A stretch of 64,000 bases of DNA from RGIG9115 sp045644665 (lineage in GTDB: Bacteria > Bacillota > Clostridia > UBA1381): contig JAZRHH010000011.1 in assembly GCA_045644665.1 (NCBI GenBank), positions 1 through 64,000 of the forward strand. Direction: 5' to 3'. A program made the position numbers and the translations under genes. This document shows, in pieces, positions 1 through 8,123 of this stretch. The notes beneath the pieces are model-generated. The model was given only the letters and a program-made list of their open reading frames with translations, was not told the origin of the DNA and did no database searches. The stretch's first letter is position 1; each line of letters starts with the position of its first letter.

Positions 1-875
1 CTTTCAGGCTCAACCCAACGAACCAAATCAACAGGGCACTGGTCACCTGCCGGTGAACACTGAGGAAGAATAAACAACTCTTCTCCGAAGCGTGTTCTTA
101 AAAGCATTTTAACCTCTCCCCAAAAATCAGGAGAAACGAAATGTCTGTGCTGAACGCACTGCGCCGGACAAGCAAGATTTATCACAATTCCAGTAAGCAC
201 TTTATTTTCATCGAAAACATACAGAAGCTCAATTCCTGTATCACTTCCGCCCTCAAGAGCTGTGAACACCGCCGTGTTTGTATCTCCCCACATTTGAGCT
301 GTATCATCAGAATAAGCAGCCCTGCGGCACATTCCAACAGGAGCACGTCCAAAAGCATTGGAAAATGCTCCTGCTTTTCTGTTTTTCCATGCACGCATAA
401 TGACAGTTGAAATCCTATCAACTAACAAATCATAAATTTCCTTTGTTGTTGCTATTTCGCTGTTTTGCGAAACTTTCTCTTTTTCTATATATTTCTGTCC
501 TGGAGACAAGTATTGTTGCAAAAGGTTTTTTAATCCTCCAATTACACCTATTCCCTGAGTATCAGAACGCTGATTTCCACCATAGCCAGGACCAGTGTGG
601 GTGTGAATTGCGCTTAAAATTACCTTGTTTACATCAAAATCTGCTCCCATCTCAATAAGTCGTTCACGGATGCCGGTTACCAACCCCCAGGAAACACCTG
701 CAAGATCACATGAAACCATAATAACCTGTTCATCATTGCTCTCAATTGCCATTGCAGTAGCAGTTAACGGCTTCTCAACATACTGAGAAATTCTTTCCGC
801 AAACTGACCCGAAAGTGATATCTTTTTTTCAGGTGTAATATTTACTTCAGACCAACCGATTTTAATTTTTGACAT
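1..875 (-). CDS. Neutral/alkaline non-lysosomal ceramidase-like protein (3' part outside window)
   Basis: The reading frame starts with ATG at 875 and stays open to the left edge, so about 291 N-terminal residues are visible. It begins MSKIKIGWSEVNITPEKK and continues with SLSGQFAERISQYVEKPLTA, AIHTHTGPGYGGNQ and QCSPAGDQCPVD. These match the N-terminal domain of the neutral/alkaline ceramidase family; the HTHTGPG segment corresponds to the metal-binding region. An AAAGGAA ribosome binding site lies 9 bases before the ATG. No signal peptide is visible, so the protein is probably cytosolic. True ceramidases hydrolyse N-acyl-sphingosine, but bacterial relatives beside sugar-catabolism genes have no settled substrate, and a sugar-linked amide or ester is as likely here. 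It lies 133 bases downstream of kdgK on the same strand and may be the last gene of that operon. The family call is fairly safe; the substrate is unknown. Confidence 0.75.
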   Translation of the reverse strand, partial: MSKIKIGWSEVNITPEKKISLSGQFAERISQYVEKPLTATAMAIESNDEQVIMVSCDLAGVSWGLVTGIRERLIEMGADFDVNKVILSAIHTHTGPGYGGNQRSDTQGIGVIGGLKNLLQQYLSPGQKYIEKEKVSQNSEIATTKEIYDLLVDRISTVIMRAWKNRKAGAFSNAFGRAPVGMCRRAAYSDDTAQMWGDTNTAVFTALEGGSDTGIELLYVFDENKVLTGIVINLACPAQCVQHRHFVSPDFWGEVKMLLRTRFGEELFILPQCSPAGDQCPVDLVRWVEPE

Positions 876-955
876 ATAAAACAGTTCCTTTCTTTCATTT
901 TAAAATGCTTATATTCCTGTTTCCTATTCTGTACCCAGCTTCATGTCAAGTTCAA

Positions 956-969
956 GACAAAATTTTGTC
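956..969. other. 14-bp perfect palindrome between kdgK and the ceramidase-like gene
   Basis: GACAAAATTTTGTC is a perfect palindrome in the 133-base gap between two minus-strand genes. On the minus strand it is closely followed by TTGACA (ending near 944), a possible -35 box, although no good -10 box follows. It could be a small operator for the ceramidase-like gene. The AT-rich core makes a chance occurrence plausible. Nothing else was recognised in this gap. Confidence 0.25.
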
Positions 970-1008
970 GCCCAAAGGCTCCATTACTATATTTTAGAGC
1001 TTGTCATA

Positions 1009-2040
1009 CTATCTCTGCACTCTGCCGGATCCATCTCCGCTGACGAGGTTTTCTACATCTGCCCTTGAAACAAGATTGAAGTCACCAGGAATTGTATGCT
1101 TAAGGGCTGATGCCGCAACACCAAACTCAAGTGCTTCTTTGAAATTCTTTCCGTCAAGGAAGCCGCAGATTGTTCCGCCTGCAAAGCTGTCGCCACCACC
1201 GACACGGTCTACGATAGGTGCAATTCTATATTCTCTTGAGTGATAGAACTCCTTTGTATCTCGGCAGTAGATACAAGCTGACCAGCCGTTATCTGATGCT
1301 GAGTGTGAAACTCTGAGTGATGAAATTACATACTCAAAATTAAACTTCTCAACCATTTGCTCAAATATACTCTTGTAGCCTGCAAGCTCAAGCTCTCCGC
1401 TTGTTACATCGGTATTCCCTGCCTTAAAGCCAAGTACTTTTTCTGCATCTTCTTCGTTTCCTATGCATACATCAACATATTGCATAAGGTTTGACATTAC
1501 TTTTTGAGCTTTTTCGCTTGACCAAAGCTTTTTTCTGAAGTTAAGGTCGCAAGATACCTTTACTCCCTTTGCTTTTGCAACCTTTAGTGCTGCCTCTGTA
1601 AGCTCTGCCGCCATATCTGAAACTGCAGGAGTAATTCCTGTAAAGTGGAACCAGTCACAGCCTTCAAAAATCTTGTCAAAATCAAAATCTGCAGCTATTG
1701 CTGTTGAAATTGAAGAATGCGCTCTGTCATATACTACATTTGATGCTCTCATTGCCGCACCTGTTTCAAGGAAGTATATGCCAAGTCTTTCTCCGCCTCT
1801 TGCAATATTCCCTGTTTGTACATTATGTTTTCTGAGAGCTGCTACTGCGCACTCACCAATTGGGTTTTCAGGTACCATTGTTACAAATTCTGCATCGTGA
1901 CCATAGTTTGCAAGTGATACAGCCACATTCGCCTCGCCGCCGCCATAGCAAACATCAAACTCGTCTGCCTGAATAAACTTTTCGTTACCGGGAGTTGAAA
2001 GTCTTAGCATTATTTCTCCCATTGTTACTATCTTAGCCAT
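1009..2040 (-). CDS. kdgK: 2-keto-3-deoxygluconate kinase (PfkB family)
   Basis: Cytosolic sugar kinase that phosphorylates 2-keto-3-deoxygluconate to KDPG, the step before aldol cleavage in hexuronate catabolism. The 343 residues have the PfkB layout: an N-terminal glycine-rich substrate segment (CYGGGEANVAVSLA, about residues 31-44) and the C-terminal signature GGGDSFAGG at 281-289, whose Asp284 would be the catalytic base. Length is normal for KdgK. The ATG at 2040 shares one base with the eda stop codon (TAATG), so the two are translationally coupled. Assignment to KDG rather than fructose, ribose or 5-keto-gluconate rests mainly on the adjacent KDPG aldolase. Reasonably sure. Confidence 0.9.
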   Translation of the reverse strand: MAKIVTMGEIMLRLSTPGNEKFIQADEFDVCYGGGEANVAVSLANYGHDAEFVTMVPENPIGECAVAALRKHNVQTGNIARGGERLGIYFLETGAAMRASNVVYDRAHSSISTAIAADFDFDKIFEGCDWFHFTGITPAVSDMAAELTEAALKVAKAKGVKVSCDLNFRKKLWSSEKAQKVMSNLMQYVDVCIGNEEDAEKVLGFKAGNTDVTSGELELAGYKSIFEQMVEKFNFEYVISSLRVSHSASDNGWSACIYCRDTKEFYHSREYRIAPIVDRVGGGDSFAGGTICGFLDGKNFKEALEFGVAASALKHTIPGDFNLVSRADVENLVSGDGSGRVQR

Positions 2041-2594
2041 TATTTATCCTCCAATTTTTCAAGTGATTCCTTTACAAAGAAACTGCCGCCAATTGCTGCT
2101 ACTTTGTCAAACGCCAAAAATTCATCAATATTGCTTCTGTCCACTCCGCCTGTTGGAATAAACTTTATTTGGGGGAATGGTGCAGCAAGTGCTTTAAGAG
2201 CTGTAAGTCCACCATAAACATTAGCAGGAAAAAACTTTACAGTGGTAATTCCAAGCTCAAGCGCCTGTATAATTTCGGTGGGTGTTACACATCCCGGATA
2301 ATAGGGTATGTTATTCTCCTTACAAACATTTGCTGCACCAAGTGATAAGCCAGGTGATACAATAAATTTAGCTCCTGCAGCTATTGCTTCCTCACATTGT
2401 TTTGCGTTTATAACTGTTCCGGCACCGATATTCATTTCAGGATATTTTTCAGCGGCTAGCTTTATTGCCTCAGCAGCACATGCTGTACGAAATGTTATTT
2501 CTGCGCAGTTAATATCATTTGCTTTAAGTGCAGGTAAAATTTTATCTACCTCTTCAATTTCTTTTATTACAACTACAGGTATAAATTTATCCAT
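2040..2594 (-). CDS. eda: KDPG / 4-hydroxy-2-oxoglutarate aldolase
   Basis: Class I aldolase that splits 2-keto-3-deoxy-6-phosphogluconate into pyruvate and glyceraldehyde 3-phosphate. At 184 residues it is slightly shorter than the E. coli enzyme (213). The catalytic glutamate is in AEITFRT (Glu32), the GAGTV strand is at 57-61, and the Schiff-base lysine is Lys120 in TVKFFPAN. PTGGVDRSNI near the C-terminus matches the phosphate-binding loop. It lies 34 bases after the aminotransferase and one base overlaps kdgK, so it belongs to that operon. Family identity is clear. KDPGal or KHG activity cannot be excluded from sequence. Confidence 0.93.
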   Translation of the reverse strand: MDKFIPVVVIKEIEEVDKILPALKANDINCAEITFRTACAAEAIKLAAEKYPEMNIGAGTVINAKQCEEAIAAGAKFIVSPGLSLGAANVCKENNIPYYPGCVTPTEIIQALELGITTVKFFPANVYGGLTALKALAAPFPQIKFIPTGGVDRSNIDEFLAFDKVAAIGGSFFVKESLEKLEDK

Positions 2595-2628
2595 TCAAAT
2601 CATTCCTTATCTTCAATTTTATAATATA

Positions 2629-3807
2629 TTAATGATTGTTTTTAGTCCCAAAAGCCTTTTTCATTCGTTCAAGTGCTTCCTTTATATCTTCATACTTTGA
2701 AGCATAACAAATTCTTATATATCCTTCGCCATCAGGACCAAAAGCACTTCCGGGCGAGGTGACAACATGTGTTTTTTCCAAAATATACTCTGCTGTTTCT
2801 GCTGATGTTTTTCCAAAGCCCGTAATATTAGGAAATACATAAAAAGCACCCTTTGGACAAAGGCATGAAAAACCATTGATTTCATTCAAACCATCAACTA
2901 TCAGATGACGATTTCTGTCATAATACTCAACCATCGTTTTTACATCTTCTTCTCCATGATATACAGCCTCAACCGCTGCCATCTGCATCGGCTCAGGAAC
3001 ACTCGCAATCATATTTTCATGAAGTTTTATAAGATTTGATACTATTGTTTCATTTGCGCATATGTATCCAACTCTAAAACCTGTCATTGCAAAGGTTTTT
3101 GAAAAGCTATTTATTGTCAATACATAATCCTCAAGTCCCGGAATTGAAGCTAAACTTTTTTGTTCGAACCCATCATAAACAAGCTTTTCATACGGTTCGT
3201 CTGAAATAATAAATATTTTATATTTTTTTACAAGTTCAGCAATTTCAAGTAAATCTTCATAATCCAGCACTCCGCCTGTAGGGTTCGATGGGGAATTTAT
3301 GATAATAAGCTTTGTCTTGTCTGTAATCAATGGTTCTATCACATCTGCTGTCATCTTAAAGTCATTTTTCTCATCAACTTTAGCATAAACTGTTTTTGCA
3401 TTCACCATATCAATCTGACCTCTATAATCAGGCCAGTTAGGTCCTTGAATAATTACCTCATCGCCAGGATTTACTAATGTTACCATCGCAAGCATAAGTG
3501 CCTGAGTTGCACCTGCAGTTACAATCAGATTTTTGTCGGGATCACATTTAATCCCATTTTCCTTTTCAAGCTTATAGGCAATAGCATCTCTAAGTTCTTT
3601 TATTCCTGCGTTGGGTGTGTATTTTGTCTTCTTTTCTTTTAAGCCTTTAATGCTAGCTTCAATAATATGGTCAGGTGCGGTAAAGCCCGGTTCACCTAAT
3701 GTGAGATTTATTGCATCAGGATATTTCTGCGCAAGTTCAAACATTCTTCTTACTCCTGACGGTAAAGCATTTTGTGCCGCTGTGCTTAATTTATTTTTGT
3801 TATCCAT
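2629..3807 (-). CDS. PLP-dependent class I/II aminotransferase
   Basis: Cytosolic aminotransferase of fold type I, 392 residues from the chosen start. Visible motifs are SNPTGG (about 174-179), the Asp that holds the PLP ring nitrogen in ISDEPYEKLVYDG (Asp203), the PLP lysine in SFSKTFAMTG (Lys237) and the carboxylate-binding arginine in FRVGY (Arg245). The frame opens further upstream, but the ATG at 3807 is preferred. It lies 5 bases after the stop of the M20 gene and has GAAGGAGTAA, overlapping that stop, as its ribosome binding site. Subfamily looks closest to aspartate/aromatic or MalY/PatA-like enzymes, and the substrate is not readable. With an Lrp-type regulator and an amidohydrolase upstream, it may use an amino acid released from an N-acyl compound. 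Confidence 0.88.
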   Translation of the reverse strand: MDNKNKLSTAAQNALPSGVRRMFELAQKYPDAINLTLGEPGFTAPDHIIEASIKGLKEKKTKYTPNAGIKELRDAIAYKLEKENGIKCDPDKNLIVTAGATQALMLAMVTLVNPGDEVIIQGPNWPDYRGQIDMVNAKTVYAKVDEKNDFKMTADVIEPLITDKTKLIIINSPSNPTGGVLDYEDLLEIAELVKKYKIFIISDEPYEKLVYDGFEQKSLASIPGLEDYVLTINSFSKTFAMTGFRVGYICANETIVSNLIKLHENMIASVPEPMQMAAVEAVYHGEEDVKTMVEYYDRNRHLIVDGLNEINGFSCLCPKGAFYVFPNITGFGKTSAETAEYILEKTHVVTSPGSAFGPDGEGYIRICYASKYEDIKEALERMKKAFGTKNNH

Positions 3808-3812
3808 ATCTG

Positions 3813-4961
3813 TTACTCCTTCGTATAATTCATAATATATGCACAAAACGCCTGTATAGCTGTTTTCATACCTTTTTCATCAATACAGAAGTCATTTCTG
3901 TGAGCAAGAGCTGTACAACCAAGCTCCTCATTTCTTGTCCCGAACCTGAATATCATTCCGGGTGCTTTCCCAAGATACCATCCAAAATCCTCACTGCTCA
4001 TTCTCTGCGGCATATCCTGAACATCCAGGCCTGAATTTCTAACTGTTTTCTCAAATCTTTCTACAATTTTTTCGTCATTATGGACCGCACCTGTGCTCAT
4101 ATTCCATACAAATTCCACAGTGCCACCATATCTTTCAGCTATTTCATTACAAATACTGCGCACGTTTTTTTCAACCCGTTTTGCAAAGTCCATATCATAA
4201 AAACGGAAAGAAATATCCAATTCACATAAATCTGCAATAACATTATGTACATGTCCGCCCTGGAAGTGACCCACAGACCAGATGTATTTTAAATCGCCAG
4301 CCTCTTCTTTAACCATAGCTTTCATCTTATTGTACGCCTCAACAGCCATGGCAACAGCGTCTATGCCAAATTCAGGCAATGCGGCATGAGAGGTTCGCCC
4401 TTTAAAGCGTATGGTTGCAGGAATACACGCAGCCATGTAATCTCCATAACATATCCCTATTTTACCAGCGTGCATTGCATTTTCGCAGTGAGTACAAATT
4501 ATATGGTCTACCCCATCCATAACCCCATTTTCAACCATCATTTTTGCACCACTAATTGCACCTTCTTCACTAGGTTGAAAAATCAATCTTATACGACAGT
4601 GTAGTTTTTCTTCGTGTCCTTTCAAATACCTTGCAACAGCAAGTAAAACAGCAGTGTGAGAGTCATGTCCGCATGCATGCATCTGCCCCGGAATTTTAGA
4701 GGCATATGGAAACCCAGTCTTTTCCTCTACAGGAAGTGCATCCATATCAGCACGCAGAGCTACAATTTTTTCACCACTACCTATTTCTGCAACAACACTA
4801 CACTCTCCGTACCGATATGTATATTCAATACCAAGATCTTCAAGTGCTTCTGATACCGCCTTTACTGTAAGGGGCAAATCAAATCCCACCTCAGGATATT
4901 GATGCAATTTACGCCTTATGGCAACTGCATATTCATATAACTCTTCGTAATTATAATCCAT
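3813..4961 (-). CDS. M20-family metallo-amidohydrolase (N-acyl amino acid hydrolase-like)
   Basis: Zinc-dependent amidohydrolase of the M20D/aminoacylase-hippuricase group that would release an amino group from an N-acyl compound. Visible motifs are ALRADMDALP, the metal-binding segment MHACGHDSHTA (Cys/His/Asp ligands near residues 95-100), QPSEEG with the general-base glutamate, a further ligand in ICTHCENA, and SSEDFGWYL near the C-terminus. Start: a GTG at 4970 is in frame, but its GGAAG would touch the codon. The ATG at 4961 has proper spacing and gives 382 residues. It follows the Lrp-type gene by 22 bases and precedes the aminotransferase by 5. A clear paralogue lies at 39739-40941, first gene of the polysaccharide operon. 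Substrate unknown. Confidence 0.88.
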   Translation of the reverse strand: MDYNYEELYEYAVAIRRKLHQYPEVGFDLPLTVKAVSEALEDLGIEYTYRYGECSVVAEIGSGEKIVALRADMDALPVEEKTGFPYASKIPGQMHACGHDSHTAVLLAVARYLKGHEEKLHCRIRLIFQPSEEGAISGAKMMVENGVMDGVDHIICTHCENAMHAGKIGICYGDYMAACIPATIRFKGRTSHAALPEFGIDAVAMAVEAYNKMKAMVKEEAGDLKYIWSVGHFQGGHVHNVIADLCELDISFRFYDMDFAKRVEKNVRSICNEIAERYGGTVEFVWNMSTGAVHNDEKIVERFEKTVRNSGLDVQDMPQRMSSEDFGWYLGKAPGMIFRFGTRNEELGCTALAHRNDFCIDEKGMKTAIQAFCAYIMNYTKE

Positions 4962-4983
4962 ATTAGTCACTTCCTTTTTTATA

Positions 4984-5439
4984 TTAATCTTCCATATCAG
5001 GTAAAACCGTAGGTATAAATTTATGCTCCATAAGTGAAATCATTGTATGACTCTTTAGAACACCTTTTTTCTTTTTCAAATCAAGTATTTTTCTTTCCAA
5101 AGAATCAATGTCTTTTGCACAAATTTTAAGTATATAATCATATTCTCCGGTAATAGAATAACACTCTAAAATATCAGGGTCTTTTTCTGCATAATCCAAA
5201 ATGTCGTTGATATTATCCCCGTATTGTATTACAATAAAAACAAATGCTGTAATTGTTTTATTAAGTTTTTTTGGGTTTGTAACTATTGTAAAAAAATCAA
5301 TCAGCTTATCATTACTCATCCGTAAAATTCTTTTATTTACCGCCGGAACAGACAAGTTTACCTGACGACCAATTTCCGTCGCAGAAACATCAGCATTTTT
5401 AGAAAGTATTGTTAATATTTTTTTATCAATATTATCCAT
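4984..5439 (-). CDS. Lrp/AsnC-family transcriptional regulator
   Basis: A 151-residue DNA-binding regulator. Residues 1-60 carry the AsnC-type winged helix-turn-helix (MDNIDKKILTILSKNADVSATEIGRQVNLS...VNKRILRM), and the rest is the RAM ligand-binding/oligomerisation domain with the typical ECYSITGEYDYILKI strand. GGGAG lies 7 bases before the ATG. It is the first gene of the run through the M20 hydrolase, aminotransferase, eda and kdgK, and a good promoter lies just upstream, so it probably controls its own operon in response to an amino acid or related ligand. Such a regulator ahead of Entner-Doudoroff genes is unusual; the ligand is unknown. Confidence 0.92.
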   Translation of the reverse strand: MDNIDKKILTILSKNADVSATEIGRQVNLSVPAVNKRILRMSNDKLIDFFTIVTNPKKLNKTITAFVFIVIQYGDNINDILDYAEKDPDILECYSITGEYDYILKICAKDIDSLERKILDLKKKKGVLKSHTMISLMEHKFIPTVLPDMED

Positions 5440-5469
5440 AATTTTACTCCCTTTATTAATTTTTAATTA

Positions 5470-5498
5470 ATTATATACTATCAAAAAAATTTTTTCAA
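5470..5498 (-). promoter_or_regulatory. Sigma-A-type promoter of the Lrp/M20/aminotransferase/eda/kdgK operon
   Basis: On the minus strand, TTGAAA (5498-5493) and TATAAT (5475-5470) are separated by 17 bases. This lies 31 bases before the ATG of the Lrp-type gene. The flanking DNA is very AT-rich. Confidence 0.75.
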
Positions 5499-5642
5499 CA
5501 ATTTTAAAATTATTCAATCATAATTAAATTAAATCACTTATACACTTAATATTTGCTCGCTACAATTGTAATTTAACAAGCAACCTAGTTACGTAATTTT
5601 CTCATTTTATTATTCCTCTTTTCAGCGTATTAATTTCAAAAG

Positions 5643-5677
5643 GCGATTGCACATTCGTTAACCGAAATGCAATCGCT
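5643..5677 (-). terminator. Terminator-like hairpin in remnant region
   Basis: The arms GCGATTGC and GCAATCGC pair, extended by an imperfect CATTCG/CGAAATG segment, around a short loop. On the minus strand the stem is followed by CTTTTG. The hairpin overlaps the end of the tiny frame at 5658-5702 and would end transcription from the remnant ahead of the Lrp promoter. Confidence 0.45.
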
Positions 5678-5702
5678 TTAAGCCTTTCGTATGCTTTGCC
5701 AT
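5658..5702 (-). pseudogene. 14-codon reading frame behind a perfect Shine-Dalgarno, likely gene remnant
   Basis: AGGAGGTG lies 6 bases before an ATG, but the frame stops after 14 codons (MAKHTKGLKRLHFG). So strong a ribosome binding site on so short a frame suggests a truncated former gene or a leader peptide whose stop lies in the hairpin at 5643-5677. The product is not recognised. Confidence 0.3.
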
Positions 5703-5771
5703 ATTTTTCACCTCCTGTTGACACAAAACATACCACAGAAGAGAGTGGAAGTCCACAAAGGATTATTATAA

Positions 5772-5897
5772 TCATCCATGTCTTTTCTTAACATTTTCTT
5801 CTGCAACCTCTTCAATATAACTTTCATAGTAGTCATCATACTCGCCGGTGATGATGAGATTTTGTTTCTCGATGCTGACGGCTAACTTGTAAAGCAT
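5772..5897 (-). pseudogene. 41-codon remnant with foreign codon usage
   Basis: The frame from ATG 5897 reads MLYKLAVSIEKQNLIITGEY and ends EEVAEENVKKRHG. Codons such as GTC, AGC, CTC, ATC, ACC and GGC contrast with the A/T-ending codons of the neighbours. It looks like the C-terminal tail of a longer protein, possibly from a mobile element, but I do not recognise the family. Nothing else was recognised between 5499 and 5992. Confidence 0.35.
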
Positions 5898-5902
5898 AGT
5901 AA

Positions 5903-5938
5903 CAAAAAAGCGGAACAGAGTTTTTCTCCATTCCGCTT
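5903..5938 (-). terminator. Intrinsic terminator (minus strand)
   Basis: AGCGGAA and TTCCGCT form a 7-bp stem. On the minus strand it is followed by TTTTTTG, a good U-tract. It is the second possible terminator after the transporter gene and lies just ahead of the 41-codon remnant. Confidence 0.65.
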
Positions 5939-5992
5939 ATCTTTGTTTAACATATACTATATTTATTGACAACCTTATAGAATAAATTTTCT

Positions 5993-6030
5993 TAAAAGTA
6001 ATCGGGAGCAAAAAACTTCTGCTCCCGATA
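5993..6030 (-). terminator. Hairpin terminator downstream of the transporter operon
   Basis: ATCGGGAGCA (6001-6010) pairs perfectly with TGCTCCCGAT (6020-6029) around a 9-base loop. On the minus strand TTACTTTTAAG follows, a moderate U-rich tail. It lies about 90 bases after the stop codon of the transporter gene. Confidence 0.6.
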
Positions 6031-6120
6031 AAATAATATATTCGTGTTATTTTTGTTACACCAATCTTCTCATAGGAAATTACGCCATCAGGTGAAAATA
6101 CAGTTTCGTCTGTGCATTTC

Positions 6121-7362
6121 TCACACTTTCTTACACAATTTACAGATAAAAATGACATATCCGCCACATACAACTGCAATAACAGCACATACAACAAATA
6201 AACACCAAAATACTGTACTCCAGCCATAGCTATCAGCTATACTTCCCAATCCATAAGAGCTGACCGTGCTTCCAATATAACAAAAACCGTTTAGAATGCC
6301 TGCCCAGCGACCTGAATTTATGTGTTCACGCATATACATAGGAAAAATACTTGTGATAAGACTGTTTAAACTAGATATCAAGAAATTGACAGCAATCATT
6401 CCGGCCAACATAAGCACAACACTCTTAAGTGATAATCCACCTATGATAATCCCTATAACCACCATTGCAATTACAAACACTGTAGTACAATGTTTTACAT
6501 AATCAGGAATTTTTTTATGTATTGAAAGTGCAAAGGCATTTCCAGCTATCGACACCATAGGAAGAAAAAGGGTTAGCAGAATAGATATGGAGTCCGACAT
6601 TGAGCCTTCTTCTTTTAGTATAGCCGGAACCCATGTTGTCAGGCCGTCTTTAATTAAGTTAACACCAACAGCACAGAAACATAAAACGCCTATAGTTCCA
6701 AATATTGTATTTGTCATTTTTTTATTTTGTATAGGTTTATCATCAGTTTTTAGGTGTATCTCATCGTTTTTTTGCAGTTTGGCCATTTTAACTACATTTT
6801 TATAAAATACAACCCAGATTATTGCAACGGTTATTTCGACAAATGCTGCTGTGTAAAATGCAAGTTTGAACTTATCAAATGCTGCATAAATCGAACTTAG
6901 AGAGTAGATAATCAGTGTACCCGTTGCAACCGTTGTTCCCATAATCACACTTGATTTACCCAAATGTTTTTCAGGCAAGGTTTCAGAGAACAATCTTATA
7001 AGAAGTGGCCAAAGAATAGACATCAAAAATCCGTTTGCTAACCACAACCATTTTATACTGGAAAAATCAGTTGAAACTGCTATTATAAAATTTATAACAC
7101 CCGATAAAACAAGACTTATAAAAATAGTCCACTTTATATTGTATTTCCTGCACAACATACCATTTACAACCTGTCCTATGCCATATGCAAAAAAGAAAAA
7201 TGTTGGAACAACGCCCGCCTCAGCCTTACTGATACCGTAAAAATCTATAATTTGTGTGATGTTTGCCGAATAATTAACTTTTCCTAAATAAGATGTTGTA
7301 TACACAAGCCATCCTAAAAATATCAGAAAACCGACACCGTTTTTTGATTTGAATCGATTCAT
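6121..7362 (-). CDS. MFS transporter, organophosphate:phosphate antiporter (OPA) type
   Basis: Integral membrane carrier of 413 residues with about 12 hydrophobic segments. The N-terminus (KNGVGFLIFLGWLVYTTSYLGKVNYSANI) resembles glycerol-3-phosphate and hexose-6-phosphate permeases, which exchange an organophosphate for phosphate. The start at 7362 is chosen because its ATG overlaps the stop of the upstream phosphatase gene (ATGA). An earlier in-frame ATG at 7383 has no ribosome binding site. It is the last gene of the DeoR/phosphatase/transporter operon. The partner phosphodiesterase and sugar-type DeoR regulator suggest uptake of a phosphorylated sugar or glycerol derivative. The exact substrate cannot be read. 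Confidence 0.85.
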   Translation of the reverse strand: MNRFKSKNGVGFLIFLGWLVYTTSYLGKVNYSANITQIIDFYGISKAEAGVVPTFFFFAYGIGQVVNGMLCRKYNIKWTIFISLVLSGVINFIIAVSTDFSSIKWLWLANGFLMSILWPLLIRLFSETLPEKHLGKSSVIMGTTVATGTLIIYSLSSIYAAFDKFKLAFYTAAFVEITVAIIWVVFYKNVVKMAKLQKNDEIHLKTDDKPIQNKKMTNTIFGTIGVLCFCAVGVNLIKDGLTTWVPAILKEEGSMSDSISILLTLFLPMVSIAGNAFALSIHKKIPDYVKHCTTVFVIAMVVIGIIIGGLSLKSVVLMLAGMIAVNFLISSLNSLITSIFPMYMREHINSGRWAGILNGFCYIGSTVSSYGLGSIADSYGWSTVFWCLFVVCAVIAVVCGGYVIFICKLCKKV

Positions 7363-8123
7363 ATAAGACTTTTTCCTTCCCATTCTTCATCGGGTTCGAT
7401 CCCCATTAATCTTGCGATAGTTGGTGCAATATCTTTTAAATTTACATTATCTAATTTAATGTCTGCCTCTATTCCATTGCCCATCATAGCAAAAGGAATC
7501 AACATATCCTCCGGCATTTCAGTTCCGTGCGATCTGTCGTGGCCTCCATGATCTGCAGTGATAATAACAGCGTATTCTTCCGTCACAGAATCAACTACTC
7601 TCTCTATGTTTTCCCAACTGTTTTTCATTGCATCCATATACTCATCACTAAGCCATCCGTATGTATGACCTGCATAATCAGAATACCCAAGATATAAAAA
7701 TGCAAAATCTGTATAACCTTTCTTTAAATGGTCAATCGCAGCATCTGTAACATTATTGTTCATTGCCGGTCTGCCTATAACTCTGCCCGAACAATAATAG
7801 GAAAAATCCAACGAACCAGGGCGTGCAAGATCCCTTAATTCTTCCCAACCATAAAAGAATGCGCAGTTCTTCCCGTTTTCTTTTAACACCTCGCACAAAC
7901 CCTTTATAGGTCTAACTTGTGGTGCATATGTGTTTATGGTTGTCCCGTGACGCAATGGGTCAACACTATGAAATAAAGATAGGTGGGCCGGCAATGTAAT
8001 TGACGGCACCACAGTCATTGCACTAAGTGTATATGCAGTTTTTTGCAAAATACGCTGTGCCTCCGGGATATTTGTAATTGCATCCGGTCTCATTCCATCC
8101 ACTAAAATTAATAATACCTTCAT
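7359..8123 (-). CDS. Alkaline phosphatase-superfamily phosphodiesterase/phosphatase (cytosolic)
   Basis: A 254-residue metal-dependent phosphohydrolase of the nucleotide pyrophosphatase/phosphodiesterase branch. Visible are the first metal-binding Asp in LILVDGMRPD (Asp9), the nucleophile threonine region VPSITLPAHLSLFHS, GYSDYAGHTYG with Asp and His ligands, and the second metal site TADHGGHDRSHG. No signal peptide or lipobox is present, so it should act inside the cell, unlike many family members. It starts at the DeoR stop (one-base overlap) and overlaps the OPA-type transporter by ATGA, so the enzyme probably processes the imported organophosphate. Phosphomonoester or diester specificity is not resolved. 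Confidence 0.85.
   Translation of the reverse strand: MKVLLILVDGMRPDAITNIPEAQRILQKTAYTLSAMTVVPSITLPAHLSLFHSVDPLRHGTTINTYAPQVRPIKGLCEVLKENGKNCAFFYGWEELRDLARPGSLDFSYYCSGRVIGRPAMNNNVTDAAIDHLKKGYTDFAFLYLGYSDYAGHTYGWLSDEYMDAMKNSWENIERVVDSVTEEYAVIITADHGGHDRSHGTEMPEDMLIPFAMMGNGIEADIKLDNVNLKDIAPTIARLMGIEPDEEWEGKSLI

Noticed and set aside
5937..6227. 96-codon minus-strand frame beyond the transporter end
   Set aside because: Its first part is the transporter gene read in another frame and the rest runs through two terminator hairpins. No ribosome binding site.
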